NCBI GenBank assembly: GCA_037893245.1
Contig: JBAIAA010000525.1
Location: 62,001 to 126,000, forward strand
Direction: 5' to 3'
Source: Crossaster papposus
Lineage: Eukaryota > Echinodermata > Asteroidea > Velatida > Solasteridae
Length of the DNA stretch: 64,000 nt
Part shown: in pieces, positions 12,168 to 22,345 of the stretch
Layout: each line of letters starts with the position of its first letter
Position numbering within the stretch: the first letter of the stretch is position 1
The notes under the pieces: generated by a model
The model's input: only the letters and a program-made list of their open reading frames with translations
The model's database searches: none
Told to the model about the DNA's origin: nothing
Translations under genes and position numbers: made by a program

Positions 12168-12476
12168 ACTGGAAAGACACCAAGAAAAAACAATATTAAA
12201 TAACTGCTGTCATGTTGGATTCGTGAAGGGACAGCTGTCTATAGAGACAGGTTACACTGTACAACCTAAACGTCTCCATCTGGAGACATGTATACATTTC
12301 GAGTGTTGTATACATTTCGAGTGTTGTATACATTTCGAGTGGTGTATACATTTCAAGGTTGTATACATTCGGGTTGTACAGTGTAACCCGCTGTCTCTGT
12401 CCCTTCATGAATCCAACATTGTTATGCATACAGACAGCAGTTATTTAATATTGTTTTTTCTTGGTGTCTCTTCAGG
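12168..12476. repeat. Foldback with ~95-bp arms upstream of the transposon gene
   Basis: The left arm (about 12176-12268) and right arm (about 12370-12468) are inverted copies. For example, GACACCAAGAAAAAACAATA at 12176 pairs with the end at 12468. The spacer holds five copies of an 18-bp unit. Both arms carry a pyrimidine tract plus AG, so acceptor-like sequences exist on both strands. The left arm overlaps the region just upstream of the preferred ATG (12156). Confidence 0.9.
12288..12372. repeat. 18-bp tandem repeat (GTATACATTTCGAGTGTT)
   Basis: About five copies of GTATACATTTCGAGTGTT, the last two diverged, form the loop of the foldback upstream of the transposon gene. Confidence 0.9.
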
Positions 12477-12717
12477 TTGCAGTGAAAACCCCCATTACAG
12501 CTTCTTAGCAATCCAAGGTGGAAAGAGAAAGTGATCAGCATAATGAACGGTTTTCTTCGGTTTGATTTTGGCAAAAACAGACCATCCTCAGCTCGTTGAC
12601 ATGGCTATAACAAAGAAAAATAGAAAAGGTTCAACAGGAAAGAGATACAAATAACCCATTTGTATCATCACATTTTGTATTTATTGTCTCATTGGTGTGA
12701 AATACCATATAAGATAT

Positions 12718-13018
12718 ATTCCAATCATGTTTATTTTGTTTTTAATCAATTACTCATACATGAAAACCTAGATATAGACACCAAAATAACCATTCTAGGT
12801 TCCATAGGACAAAAGTTATGAGACGTAATGCAAAAAAAAGCTCGAAATTGGCAGCCATCTTGGATTTTGGCGGCCATTTTGATTTTTTTTATCTGAGTGC
12901 TTGACACTCGAACCAAAATTGTTCTATAGACCTTTACCTTCAAATTGGTACTGAAAACAAAACTTTTGCATCAATTTGAAATGAAAAACTAAATATACCC
13001 ATGTACGGCCCCCCACTA
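12718..13018 (-). repeat. Right terminal inverted repeat of the 5.7-kb transposon
   Basis: Inverted copy of 7324-7620. It ends CCCCACTA at 13018, followed by CCA. Internal landmarks shared with the left end include TTGGATTTTGGCGGCCATTT and the ACAAAAGTTATGAG stretch. Point differences are scattered, so the ends are not identical. Confidence 0.92.
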
Positions 13019-13039
13019 CCACAAAGTAACACTAATGTC

Positions 13040-13326
13040 ACGTGATACGGGCGACCCACTTCTCACGTTTTCACGAAGTAACGCAAAGCCTATATATAAT
13101 ATACCCGGAGAGCGTCACTTCGTGAAAACAAACAAATCAGATACGCAGTGTTCGAGTTTTCACGAAGTGACGCTATCCGTGTGTATTAGCTATAGGCTTT
13201 ATGTTACTTCGTGAAAATGACAGAAATTGGCCCCGCGTATCAAGTTTTCACGAAGTGACGCTATCCGTGTGTATTAGCTATAGGCTTTGCGTTTCTTCGT
13301 GAAAATGCCAGAAGTGGGTCCCGATA
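13040..13326. mobile_element. Small inverted-repeat element with TTCACGAAGT motifs
   Basis: The ends are inverted: GATACGGGCGACCCACTTCT at 13045 matches the reverse complement of AGAAGTGGGTCCCGATAC ending near 13325. Inside, a ~95-bp unit with TTTTCACGAAGTGACGCTAT is present twice and a partial inverted copy once. It abuts the right end of the 5.7-kb transposon. It has no coding capacity. Confidence 0.75.
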
Positions 13327-13465
13327 CAGCCACGACATTTGTGTTACTGCGTGGTGATGGCGGCGATTCATGGGGCTACATTCAGCTCATAACAAACTCG
13401 CTGTGTTTCTCGCCTGCGCATTCATGTGATTTTGATGAGTGTTCGATTATTAGTCGGGCAGATTT

Positions 13466-13587
13466 AACAGCGTCCCCATACCCCAGTGACCTCTATGTAG
13501 CGTGGGAAAGAGGCATTGGAGGAGATCCCGCATACCCATCTGTCTTCGGGATGATAAATTCTTTTAAGCTTGATGTCTTAAAAGTGG
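13466..13587 (+). repeat. 122-bp direct duplicate (copy 1; partner 26959-27080)
   Basis: This segment is identical, as far as can be read by eye, to 26959-27080 in the same orientation, while the flanks differ completely. It lies within a 155-codon open frame (13287-13754) that has no recognisable motif. Confidence 0.9.
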
Positions 13588-13785
13588 TTATCATCCCATG
13601 CGACAGGACCTCACAAAATATTCATGTATTGGCTAAAGAGTTTAATTTCTTTTTGTATCGTAAGGCCGAAGCAGTTTATTGCCAGGTTGATCTCAAAACA
13701 TATTATTATTTCCAACTATCAGTATATTACAATAGTATATTACATGGTATATAAGTTTGCTTCCGATCGGCGCGCGAGTATCGCT

Positions 13786-14370
13786 ATCATGTTTCAGTTA
13801 TTTACCCAAATAACATAAAACCCAATAATAACGATGCCAACATTATCATGTCTCCGCACTTTACGAAAACCCAATAATAATGCCAGACTGCCAGCGCACC
13901 GATCGCGAAATTAAACGTATCACTATCATGTTTTAGTTATTTACCAAAATAACCTAAAACCCGATAATAGCGATGCCAACATTATCATGTCTCCGTATTT
14001 TACGAAAACCCAATAATAATGCCAGACTGCCTGCCAGTGCACATGATCGCCATCATGTTTTAGTTATTTACCAAAATAACACAAAACCCGATAATAGCGA
14101 TGCCAACATTATCATGTCTCCGTACTTTACGAAAACCCAATAATAATGCCGGATTGCCAGTGCACCGATCGCAAAATTAAAACGTATCACTATCATGTTT
14201 TGGCCATTTACCAAAATAACACAAAACCCAATAATAGTTGCAATACTATCATGTCTCCGTACTTTACGAAAACCCAATGATAGCGCCATTGTACCAATCG
14301 CAAATTAAAACGTATCAATTATGTTTTAGTTATTTACCATAATAACATAAAACCCAATAACCGGGATAAC
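13786..14370. repeat. ~127-138-bp tandem array
   Basis: CATGTTTTAGTTATTTACC-type starts recur near 13790, 13927, 14054, 14192 and 14319. Each unit also carries AAAACCCAATAATAATGCC and ATCATGTCTCCGTA. The alternating spacing of 137 and 127 bp suggests a two-unit higher-order period. No coding potential is apparent. Confidence 0.88.
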
Positions 14371-14825
14371 GCTATAGCGAAACTAAAAACGTACCGTTAA
14401 CATTGCCGCCTTAACATAGCCGTAAATTACTATTAAGGTTAAACAGGAAGCCGCAACAATTATCATTACATTTGAACTTAAAATTCGTATACTGGGCATG
14501 GAATACGTTCGTGTCAAGTTAAGTTATTGGGGCCTATGACGGCGTCCCGAATGCAATTCCGCCAAACGGTCATTCATGACCGCCGCCAAAGAGGCCCAAT
14601 TTTTTGTTAAATAATAAAAGCATGAGAGAAGTGGCACAAATTAATAATAGTGATAGCATTCATCAGTTCGGTATGTGTGCGGCAAAACCTCCCAGGTCGG
14701 TACAATCGACATTAAATGTTATTTAGTCTGGGTTCGATGGCTGTGTCTCCCGGGTGCAGCGTCGCTAACGCGTGCAGATCTGCTCACTTATGGAGCAGAA
14801 TCAGTGTCAAAAAGATCGGACGTGT
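14371..14825. other. Unassigned spacer
   Basis: No gene or repeat is recognised between two tandem arrays. The longest open frame runs into the TTCGGATGC array and is an artefact of it. Confidence 0.4.
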
Positions 14826-15325
14826 TTTTACAACTCGGATGCTTTTCTAATTCGGATGCTTTTCTAATTTGGATGCTTTTTTCAAACTCGGATGCTTTTT
14901 TAATTCGGATGAATTCGTAATTCGGATGCTTTTTGTAAACTCGGATGCTTTTTTAATTCGGATGAATTCGTAATTCGGATGAATTCGTAATTCGGATGCT
15001 TTTTGTAAACTCGGATGCTTTTTTAATTCGGATGAATTCGTAATTCGGATGAATTCGTAATTCGGATGCTTTTTGTAAACTCGGATGCTTTTTTAATTCG
15101 GATGTTTTTTAAATTCGGATGCTTTTCTAGTTCGGATGCTTTTTTAATTCGAATGCTTTTCTAGCTCGGATGCTTTTTTAATTCGAATGCTTTTCTAGCT
15201 CGGATGCTTTTTATAAACTCGGATGCTTTTTTAATTCGGATGCTTTTCTAGTTTGAATGCTTTTTGTAAACTCGGATGCTTTTTGCAAACCGAACATATT
15301 CGCAAATCGGATGCTTTCCCAATCC
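14826..15325. repeat. Short-period TTCGGATGCTTTTT satellite
   Basis: Some 30 copies of a 14-17-bp unit (AATTCGGATGCTTTT and variants with GAATTCG) are arranged head to tail. Higher-order units recur, such as the block with TTTTTGTAAACTCGGATGC near 14926, 15000 and 15070. Confidence 0.93.
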
Positions 15326-15611
15326 GGCACTAGGGTGGCCCTGAAAGGACATCACACATCGCAGATTCTGCGATTTCGCGCATTCTGCGCGAATTTGAAC
15401 GATGACAAACATGTTATCATATATATCTAAGCATATATCTGAGATGTGGAAGATTTTATTGTAGATTTCTGCACAGATTTATGTGATAATGAATATTTTC
15501 TGGGCAGATTTTTGAAAAGTCGCATATTTTTATTTTAGATTTCAAGTTCTGCGCAGATTTCTTAGTACGCAAATTTGTGCGATGTCGCACGGATGGGCAC
15601 TACATGTACAT
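15326..15611. other. T-rich stretch with GCAGATTT motifs
   Basis: This segment carries repeated GCGCAGATTT/GCAGATTC-like words immediately outside the foldback element that starts at 15612. The same words occur inside the foldback arms (near 15660 and 17860), so it may be an extension or a target made of similar sequence. Confidence 0.5.
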
Positions 15612-17928
15612 TTTCATTGCACATTTAATTATGCGCAGCTATATGTCGCACTCACGTACAGCAGATTTATATACAGATTTATGTGCACATTTCTGCCGCG
15701 ATGTCAGCACATACGACGTTTTGAAAGTTGAACCACGACGTTTTGAATGTTATGATGTTCTAAAACGGACAGGCAACGTCGTGGTTCAACTTTCAAAACG
15801 TCGTGGTTCAACTTTCAAAACGTCGTACTTCAACTTCCAATTAACGTCCAACTTTCGCGCGCTTTTAACTGGTTCAAGGTAGCCGCGTATTCGGCCGGTT
15901 CTCTCCGCGCGGATTCAGTCCGCATTCACCAAAAGGCGACAAATATTTATAACATGCTGCAAAAGGTGATGCATATTCTAAAAAGTTTTTTGTCAATTTA
16001 TTTAAAGAATTTTTCGAAATAAACCGTAAATATAACAAAACTTTTTCAAACCCTTGTAGATCATACAGCATATTAACCACACTTGTTTAACCTTTCCTGT
16101 AATTTTGATGAAAAATTACAGTTAAACTAGCTGCCTAATGAACTAAGTAATCCTACTTCGAGTTATTTTTATAGATTTGGAAATGAGAATGAAACATTTA
16201 AAACAAAATATACCTCACATGTTATCAAAAACTCATACTTTTATTTCATAATCTACAAGATAATGTTACTGGGCATGTGGGTATAGGCTTCAGCCGAACA
16301 GTAATTAGTGCACTCGCACTCGGACTTATTTGCAATGTTCTCGGTGAATCAGTTTCGTCAATCAACAATTTCAACAATTAATTTCACCACGCCAGATTTT
16401 ATGAGAATGATAACTGTTACTTTATTTAATAACACAACAGCCCTTCAACTATAAAGTTCTGCATCATTAGATGGATCCTAGTAGTTTGTCAGCTTAGAAC
16501 GTTAGGTAAAATACAGTTTCAGACCGTGTCCATAATTTCTTTTTTATTTCCACCTAATATCGCCCCATAATAATTTCTTTGCGATATATAGCACACTTGG
16601 GTCAAATGTAAGTTTCTAAGGTCGAGTGCAAATAAGCAGATATTATCAAAACTACATAAAATGTAAACAAAGAACAACGGTTATATGTCAAAATTAGCAT
16701 ATAAAAGAATCTTGGAAACTACGTACTGCCACTCGTGCTTGAAAGAACACTTGCCAGATAGAAAGAGTGGGGCACGGAAAGATAGTCCTTGCAGGTGTGC
16801 TTTAGAGAAATGTACAATTGCAATTCATGTGGCAAAAGAAAAAAAGTACAGCAATGATAAAAGCAGGTCTTGAATTTGTAAAACCACACTGTTGCCGTAT
16901 TGTTTGAAATTTCTATAAAAGGTTTGACAAATAACTCGAAGTAGAATTACTTCCATTAAGCAGCTAATTTAACTGTAATTTTTCATCAAAATTACAGGAA
17001 AGGTTTTACAATTACAGGAACAAGTGTGGCTAATATGCTGTATGATCTACAAGGGTTTGAAAAAGTATTGTTATATTTACGGTTTATATCGAAAAATTCT
17101 TTAAATAAATTGACAAAAAACTTTTTAGAAAATGCATCACCTTTTGCAGCATGTATTAAATATTTGTCGCCTTTTGGTGAATGCGGACTGAATCCGCGCG
17201 GAGAGAACCGGCCGAATACGCGGCTACCTTGAACCAGTTAAAAGCGCTGAAGCCTATACCCACATGCCCAGTAACATTATCTTGTAGATTATGAAATAAA
17301 AGTATGAGTTTTTGATAACATGTGAGGTATATTTTGTTTTAAATGTTTCATTCTCATTTCCAAATCTATAAAAATAACTCGAAGTAGGATTACTTAGTTC
17401 ATTAGGCAGCTAGTTTAACTGTAATTTTTCATCAAAATTACAGGAAAGGTTAAACAAGTGTGGCTAATATGCTGTATGATCTACAAGGGTTTGAAAAAGT
17501 ATTGTTATATTTACGGTTTATTTCGAAAAATTCTTTAAATAAATTGACAAAAAACTTTTTAGAATATGCATCACCTTTTGCAGCATGTATTAAATATTTG
17601 TCGCCTTTTGGTGAATGCGGACTGAATCCGCGCGGAGAGAACCGGCCGAATACGCGGCTACCTTGAACCAGTTAAAAGCGCGCGAAAGTTGGACGTTAAT
17701 TGGAAGTTGAAGTACGACGTTTTAAAAGTTGAACCACGACGTTTTGAAAGTTGAACCACGACGTTGCCTGTCCGTTTTAGAACATCATAACATTCAAAAC
17801 GTCGTGGTTCAACTTTCAAAACGTCGTATGTGCTGACATCGCGGCAGAAATGTGCACATAAATCTGTATATAAATCTGCTGTACGTGAGTGCGACATATA
17901 GCTGCGCATAATTAAATGTGCAATGAAA
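15612..17928. mobile_element. Foldback element with two equal 683-bp arms
   Basis: The left arm 15612-16294 and right arm 17246-17928 are the same length and are inverted, near-identical copies. Both outer ends read TTTCATTGCACATTTAATTA and both inner ends GGCTTCAGC. The arms carry tandem CAACTTTCAAAACGTCGT units and an open frame preserved on both sides. The 951-bp spacer holds an extra direct copy of part of the right arm (about 16925-17245) and a 62-codon frame of unknown meaning (16685-16873). No transposase is present. Equal arm length and high identity suggest recent formation or gene conversion between arms. Confidence 0.9.
15725..15830. repeat. Tandem ACGTTTTGAAAGTTGAACC units in the foldback arm
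   Basis: About four units of a ~22-bp repeat (CGACGTTTTGAA, AAAGTTGAACCA) switch orientation at about 15755, giving a small hairpin inside the arm. The mirror copy lies at about 17710-17830. Confidence 0.8.
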
Positions 17929-20900
17929 CGCCTCACCCCTAATCTTACCCGTGATTCTCCTCGGGATACACAGCATATGCCGCCAATAATTTCTGCATCT
18001 ATTAATTGTCTACCAGTTAAGGATCTTGAGGTGTTGTTCCCTGCCGACAGGCTCCTCTAGCCGCTTGCCGCAGACCCTCAAATGAGGCCAAGCCCATGCT
18101 TTGTAGGTACCATCCTTGTTTGCACACTACCGCAAGAAGCTCAGCACCTTACATTATTCCTCAGAGAGCCGTTTCCAGCTGCCTTACCTTTTTTGCATTG
18201 TACCTTTTGCTATTGTACTCATATCTGCTGTAGCCAAACAATTCTTAATTTTGCTTTGCCACCCGATGTCGCTTCTGCACTTGGCCTGTTAGTGAAGGCA
18301 CTATCCCAACAAGTTGCTTAGATGGATTATAGCATCTTGACTATTCTTACAATGCATGCTGAATCCTGAGCTGCCTATAACGACCTCTCGCCCTGCCCGT
18401 CAGCAATTTATTCGAGGAAAACTGTTCTCTCACCGAGCCCATCCATCGGCAAAATTTGGCAGCTGTCCACTGTACCTCCTGGTTGCTTTAAATCGAAGGA
18501 CATCCTCATCCGAGTCGACCCGCGCCATCCGAATTCCCTCAAATGTGAAATGATACCTTGTACATATAAACTGGACTTGTGTGGATTTGCCTAAAGCATC
18601 CTATAATCCAACCTCAACCGAATACGAGTGTATCAATTTCACTTCCGGCTGCGCCGACTACCTCCCCTATCTCCGATCGTCTGTTTAACCAAGAAACGTC
18701 TTACTGTATACCCCGTTTATTTGCCTGCCGCTGAACATAACTCCTCATGCTGGCGTGGCCTCGTGTATGTGAACCTGTCAAAAAACAAACAAACAACAAC
18801 AAAACAAACAACACAACACAACCCCCTAAAATGAGAACGTATATCCTCCGTCGCATAAACCTAAGGAAACCATTTGCCTTTCCTGCCCAGTCGTCCGTCG
18901 AGGCTCTTCTGCTATCTTTTATAAATATTTTATCATTTCGAAATTCATACTCCTGGACTCTCCGTCTGAAGCGGTTGAACCATTGTGTAGACCAAGCCAG
19001 GGAGCTTGAATAAACGTGTCGACATTTTATTTCCCTGATGTTGACGTGACATGATCTCCACGAAACTTGGACTTCCACACCTGGCTTCCATTGAACTTAC
19101 TGCAGCAGAAGAGATATGACTTAAAAGAATGTGCATTGTCGCTCAAACTTCGAAATACGCCGGCCACATGGGACTACGTGTATCACAATCCTTCCTGGCT
19201 ATATTTTGTGGTAGACGCTCCGCTGCCAAGACCTCAAACGGTTGTTTGTATTCAACTAATCTGTAAATCACCAGTTGTGGCGTGGTATTCCTTTTATTTC
19301 CGCCTGCGATTTATTTAATTATTTCGTTATATTTTATTTGTATTTGTATTTAATTTTATTTGTTTTATATTTTTTTTTTTATTTTTTTTTTTTTATTTTT
19401 ATTTTTGGGGGGCACGAACTGCCCTAAGCCGATTAAACCTCTTTATATTCTTCACCGATACGGATGTCCGAAAGAAGCGGCAAAAATAGTGCCATACGCC
19501 GACCAAATCACGCCAGAAGATCCCCGTATGCATCCTTCTCCGAAATGTAGTTCTCCAATTATTCGCGTTCTCAATCGTGAATAAAATATGTTATTTTCGC
19601 ATTCCCTATCTTGTTGCACAGCCTGTAAGAGAAACATAAAATGCAGCATACATGAACTTGGGGAACACCAAGTCTCGACGGCAAAAAAGAGCAATCGAAA
19701 AAGAGTGAGCTATTACTTACCAGCCCTCACGGGACACAGGCAGCATCTCCGTGTTGCTTCATTTCAAACAATACTCACAATCTCCAGTATCTTTCTGGAT
19801 GTCCCTTCTCCATCGCTACCTCTTCAATTAGTGCGCCAGACGAGGCCATTGTCTTGAAGAATACCCAATTGAGCTGCCGAAGTTCTAATCCTGACTTGCA
19901 TCCTTCCCTCGTCCCTCGTAAGCGCGTTATCATCAAACTACACGCCCGTCGTCTTGCGTGCCGAACAAGGTCAGTGCTTGCTACTGCATTCCCTCACTTC
20001 GATGTACCAGAGTCCTTCCTGCAAAACATTCTTATGCGAAACGGTTAGCTCAGCTAACAATTGAAAATATTTTATCTACTAATGCATATCGGCACCAAAG
20101 TATGTAATTCACGATTTAAATCATTCTTGATGATTGGCCGACAGTGGCCCTTTTCTACAAAAGCAGGGCAAAACTGGACACAACATCATGGTCAAATCGT
20201 AAAAACAACGGAGAAAACAAAATTGTCGATACATAGGGACTCCATTCTCTAATTTTGTATAAATACATTTTCACGCATGCGTTTCTTCCCGATGCTATTT
20301 GCTGCCATATTTGTATAGAGATATTTATCTCCTGATAATCCGCTCTGCCTAATTTTGCGGCTTGCTCCCTTTATTTACGGTACTCATTCCAGATTATTAT
20401 TATTTGTCTCAATTTCCCGAGATGTTTTATTATCTCATTCTTATAACCGGGGTTCATCTCCCCATTTGTTTGTTTTATTTCTCAAAATGTACAAAACACC
20501 GTGGACATCAAAATGTATAGAGTGGACCGCGCCCGTCAAGTACTTGTAGCGTGACGTGTACATGTACATGTACATGTTCAATTACTAGCACAGTGCAATT
20601 TAACCTTAGCGTGATTGTATAGAAGCAGGTAACTAAAACCTTAAAGTGCTCAAATGTTTCATTTAACACTCGACCATTACTAAAACCAAATGGGCATATC
20701 GTATTTTTCCCACAAGCGGAAGGCGAATATCTAACCGGACAGCTTAGCAACCAATTGATCAGACGTCAAAATAATACCCTGCGAGTTGTCGACCTTCCGG
20801 GGAGCGTGGTCTACAGAATCGGCCTATTTAGCTCAAATTTAAGGGGAATATAGAACACACAAACAAATCCCGTGCCATTATAACTGGGGCTGTTTCCCCC

Positions 20901-21370
20901 CATTGTCATGCATCTGTTTTATTGAGCAATCTCTACAAGCATCAAATCTTAAAAGTTTTAGATTCAATTTACCATAAATACCGTAAATCCCCGTTTCATT
21001 ATTCCTTTCACCTTTCCTGACTATTATGTCGGTATTGTCTCGTTTCCGTTTTGTCTTCTATTGCAACACCTTGACTTCCCATTGCCGTCTAATATTCATA
21101 ACCCTTTGCTTTGCCCCTGTTTGTGCTGCTACATCACTTTATTACATTATCCTACTCTCTGTACCGGCATATTCATTCGAATGTTGCCATTCGTGGCCGA
21201 ATAACTAATACAAATATAAAGACAAAAATATATCCCTTTACCTCCCTCCTTAATTCACTGGGGCTATTTTCCTCTTTACAAATGCATATCCCAATCTGGG
21301 CCTTTCCCCACATCAATACCTGGGGCTCTCCCCACATCATCTCGGGGGTTTCCCCCCATTATGTCTACCA
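17929..21370. other. Unassigned 3.4-kb region
   Basis: I recognise no gene, RNA or mobile element here. Open frames reach at most 125 codons (18701-19078, minus) with no known motif. T-rich tracts occur at 19363-19407 and a short TGTACA microsatellite near 20560. It may contain diverged repeats or intronic DNA. Confidence 0.4.
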
Positions 21371-21399
21371 ATCGGGTTTTCCACCTTCCTTTTCCTTTT

Positions 21400-22190
21400 C
21401 CTTTTCCCGTTTCCTTTCTCAGTTTCCTTTCTCAGTTTCCTTTCTCAGTTTCCTTTCTCAGTTTCCTTTCCTTTCCCCTTTTCCTTTTGCCTTTTCCCCT
21501 TCCTTTCCACTTTTCCCTTCCTTGCCTTTTTCCTTGCCTTTTTCCTTGCCTTTTTCCTTGCCTTTTTCCTTGCCTTTTTCCTTGCCTTTTTCCTTGCCTT
21601 TTTCCTTGCCTTTTTCCTTGCCTTTTTCCTTGCCTTTTTCCTTGCCTTTTTCCTTGCCTTTTTCCTTGCCTTTTTCCTTGCCTTTTTCCTTGCCTTTTTC
21701 CTTGCCTTTTTCCTTGCCTTTTTCCTTGCCTTTTTCCTTGCCTTTTTCCTTGCCTTTTTCCTTGCCTTTTTCCTTGCCTTTTTCCTTGCCTTTTTCCTTG
21801 CCTTTTTCCTTGCCTTTTTCCTTGCCTTTTTCCTTGCCTTTTTCCTTGCCTTTTTCCTTGCCTTTTTCCTTGCCTTTTTCCTTGCCTTTTTCCTTGCCTT
21901 TTTCCTTGCCTTTTTCCTTGCCTTTTTCCTTGCCTTTTTCCTTGCCTTTTTCCTTGCCTTTTTCCTTGCCTTTTTCCTTGCCTTTTTCCTTGCCTTTTTC
22001 CTTGCCTTTTTCCTTGCCTTTTTCCTTGCCTTTTTCCTTGCCTTTTTCCTTGCCTTTTTCCTTGCCTTTTTCCTTGCCTTTTTCCTTGCCTTTTTCCTTG
22101 CCTTTTTCCTTGCCTTTTTCCTTGCCTTTTTCCTTGCCTTTCCTTGCCTTTTTCCTTGCCTTTTTCCTTGCCTTTTTCCTTGCCTTTCCA
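21400..22190. repeat. 12-bp polypyrimidine satellite TTTTTCCTTGCC
   Basis: A lead-in of TTTCTCAGTTTCC units (21400-21465) is followed by about 54 almost perfect copies of a 12-bp unit, TTTTTCCTTGCC (21528-22186). The pure pyrimidine/purine strand asymmetry could favour triplex formation. The period is four codons and the unit lacks stops, so several frames on both strands stay open. These are composition artefacts and not proteins. Confidence 0.97.
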
Positions 22191-22345
22191 TCCATCTATA
22201 CCCATACATATTCCTATATATCCCTATATCCATATAATATATCCATACACATCCATATACATCTATCCATATTTCTATGCATCTATATATCCATATCCAT
22301 ATCCATACCCATACCCATACATATACACACACATATGCAAATATA
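22191..22345. repeat. CATATATCC / ATCCAT simple repeat
   Basis: Degenerate ATCCATAT and ATACCC hexamer-like repeats follow directly after the 12-bp satellite and extend its low-complexity character. Confidence 0.8.

Larger units (their letters stand above)
7324..13018 (-). mobile_element. DNA transposon with ~300-bp TIRs, Academ-like (autonomous candidate)
   Basis: The two ends are inverted copies of each other (7324-7620 and 12718-13018), both starting TAGTGGGG. The bases immediately outside are CCA on each side (7321-7323 and 13019-13021), consistent with a 3-bp target-site duplication. One intact long gene on the minus strand fills most of the interior (7735-12156). A foldback lies between the gene start and the right TIR. 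From memory, the Academ superfamily has 3-4 bp target duplications and some members carry an XPG-type nuclease domain, which fits. Superfamily assignment is an inference; the transposon structure itself is directly visible. An intact 4.4-kb reading frame implies recent activity or recent arrival. Confidence 0.85.

Noticed and set aside
13287..13754. 155-codon open frame
   Set aside because: It starts inside a small inverted-repeat element, contains a duplicated non-coding segment and has no recognisable motif.
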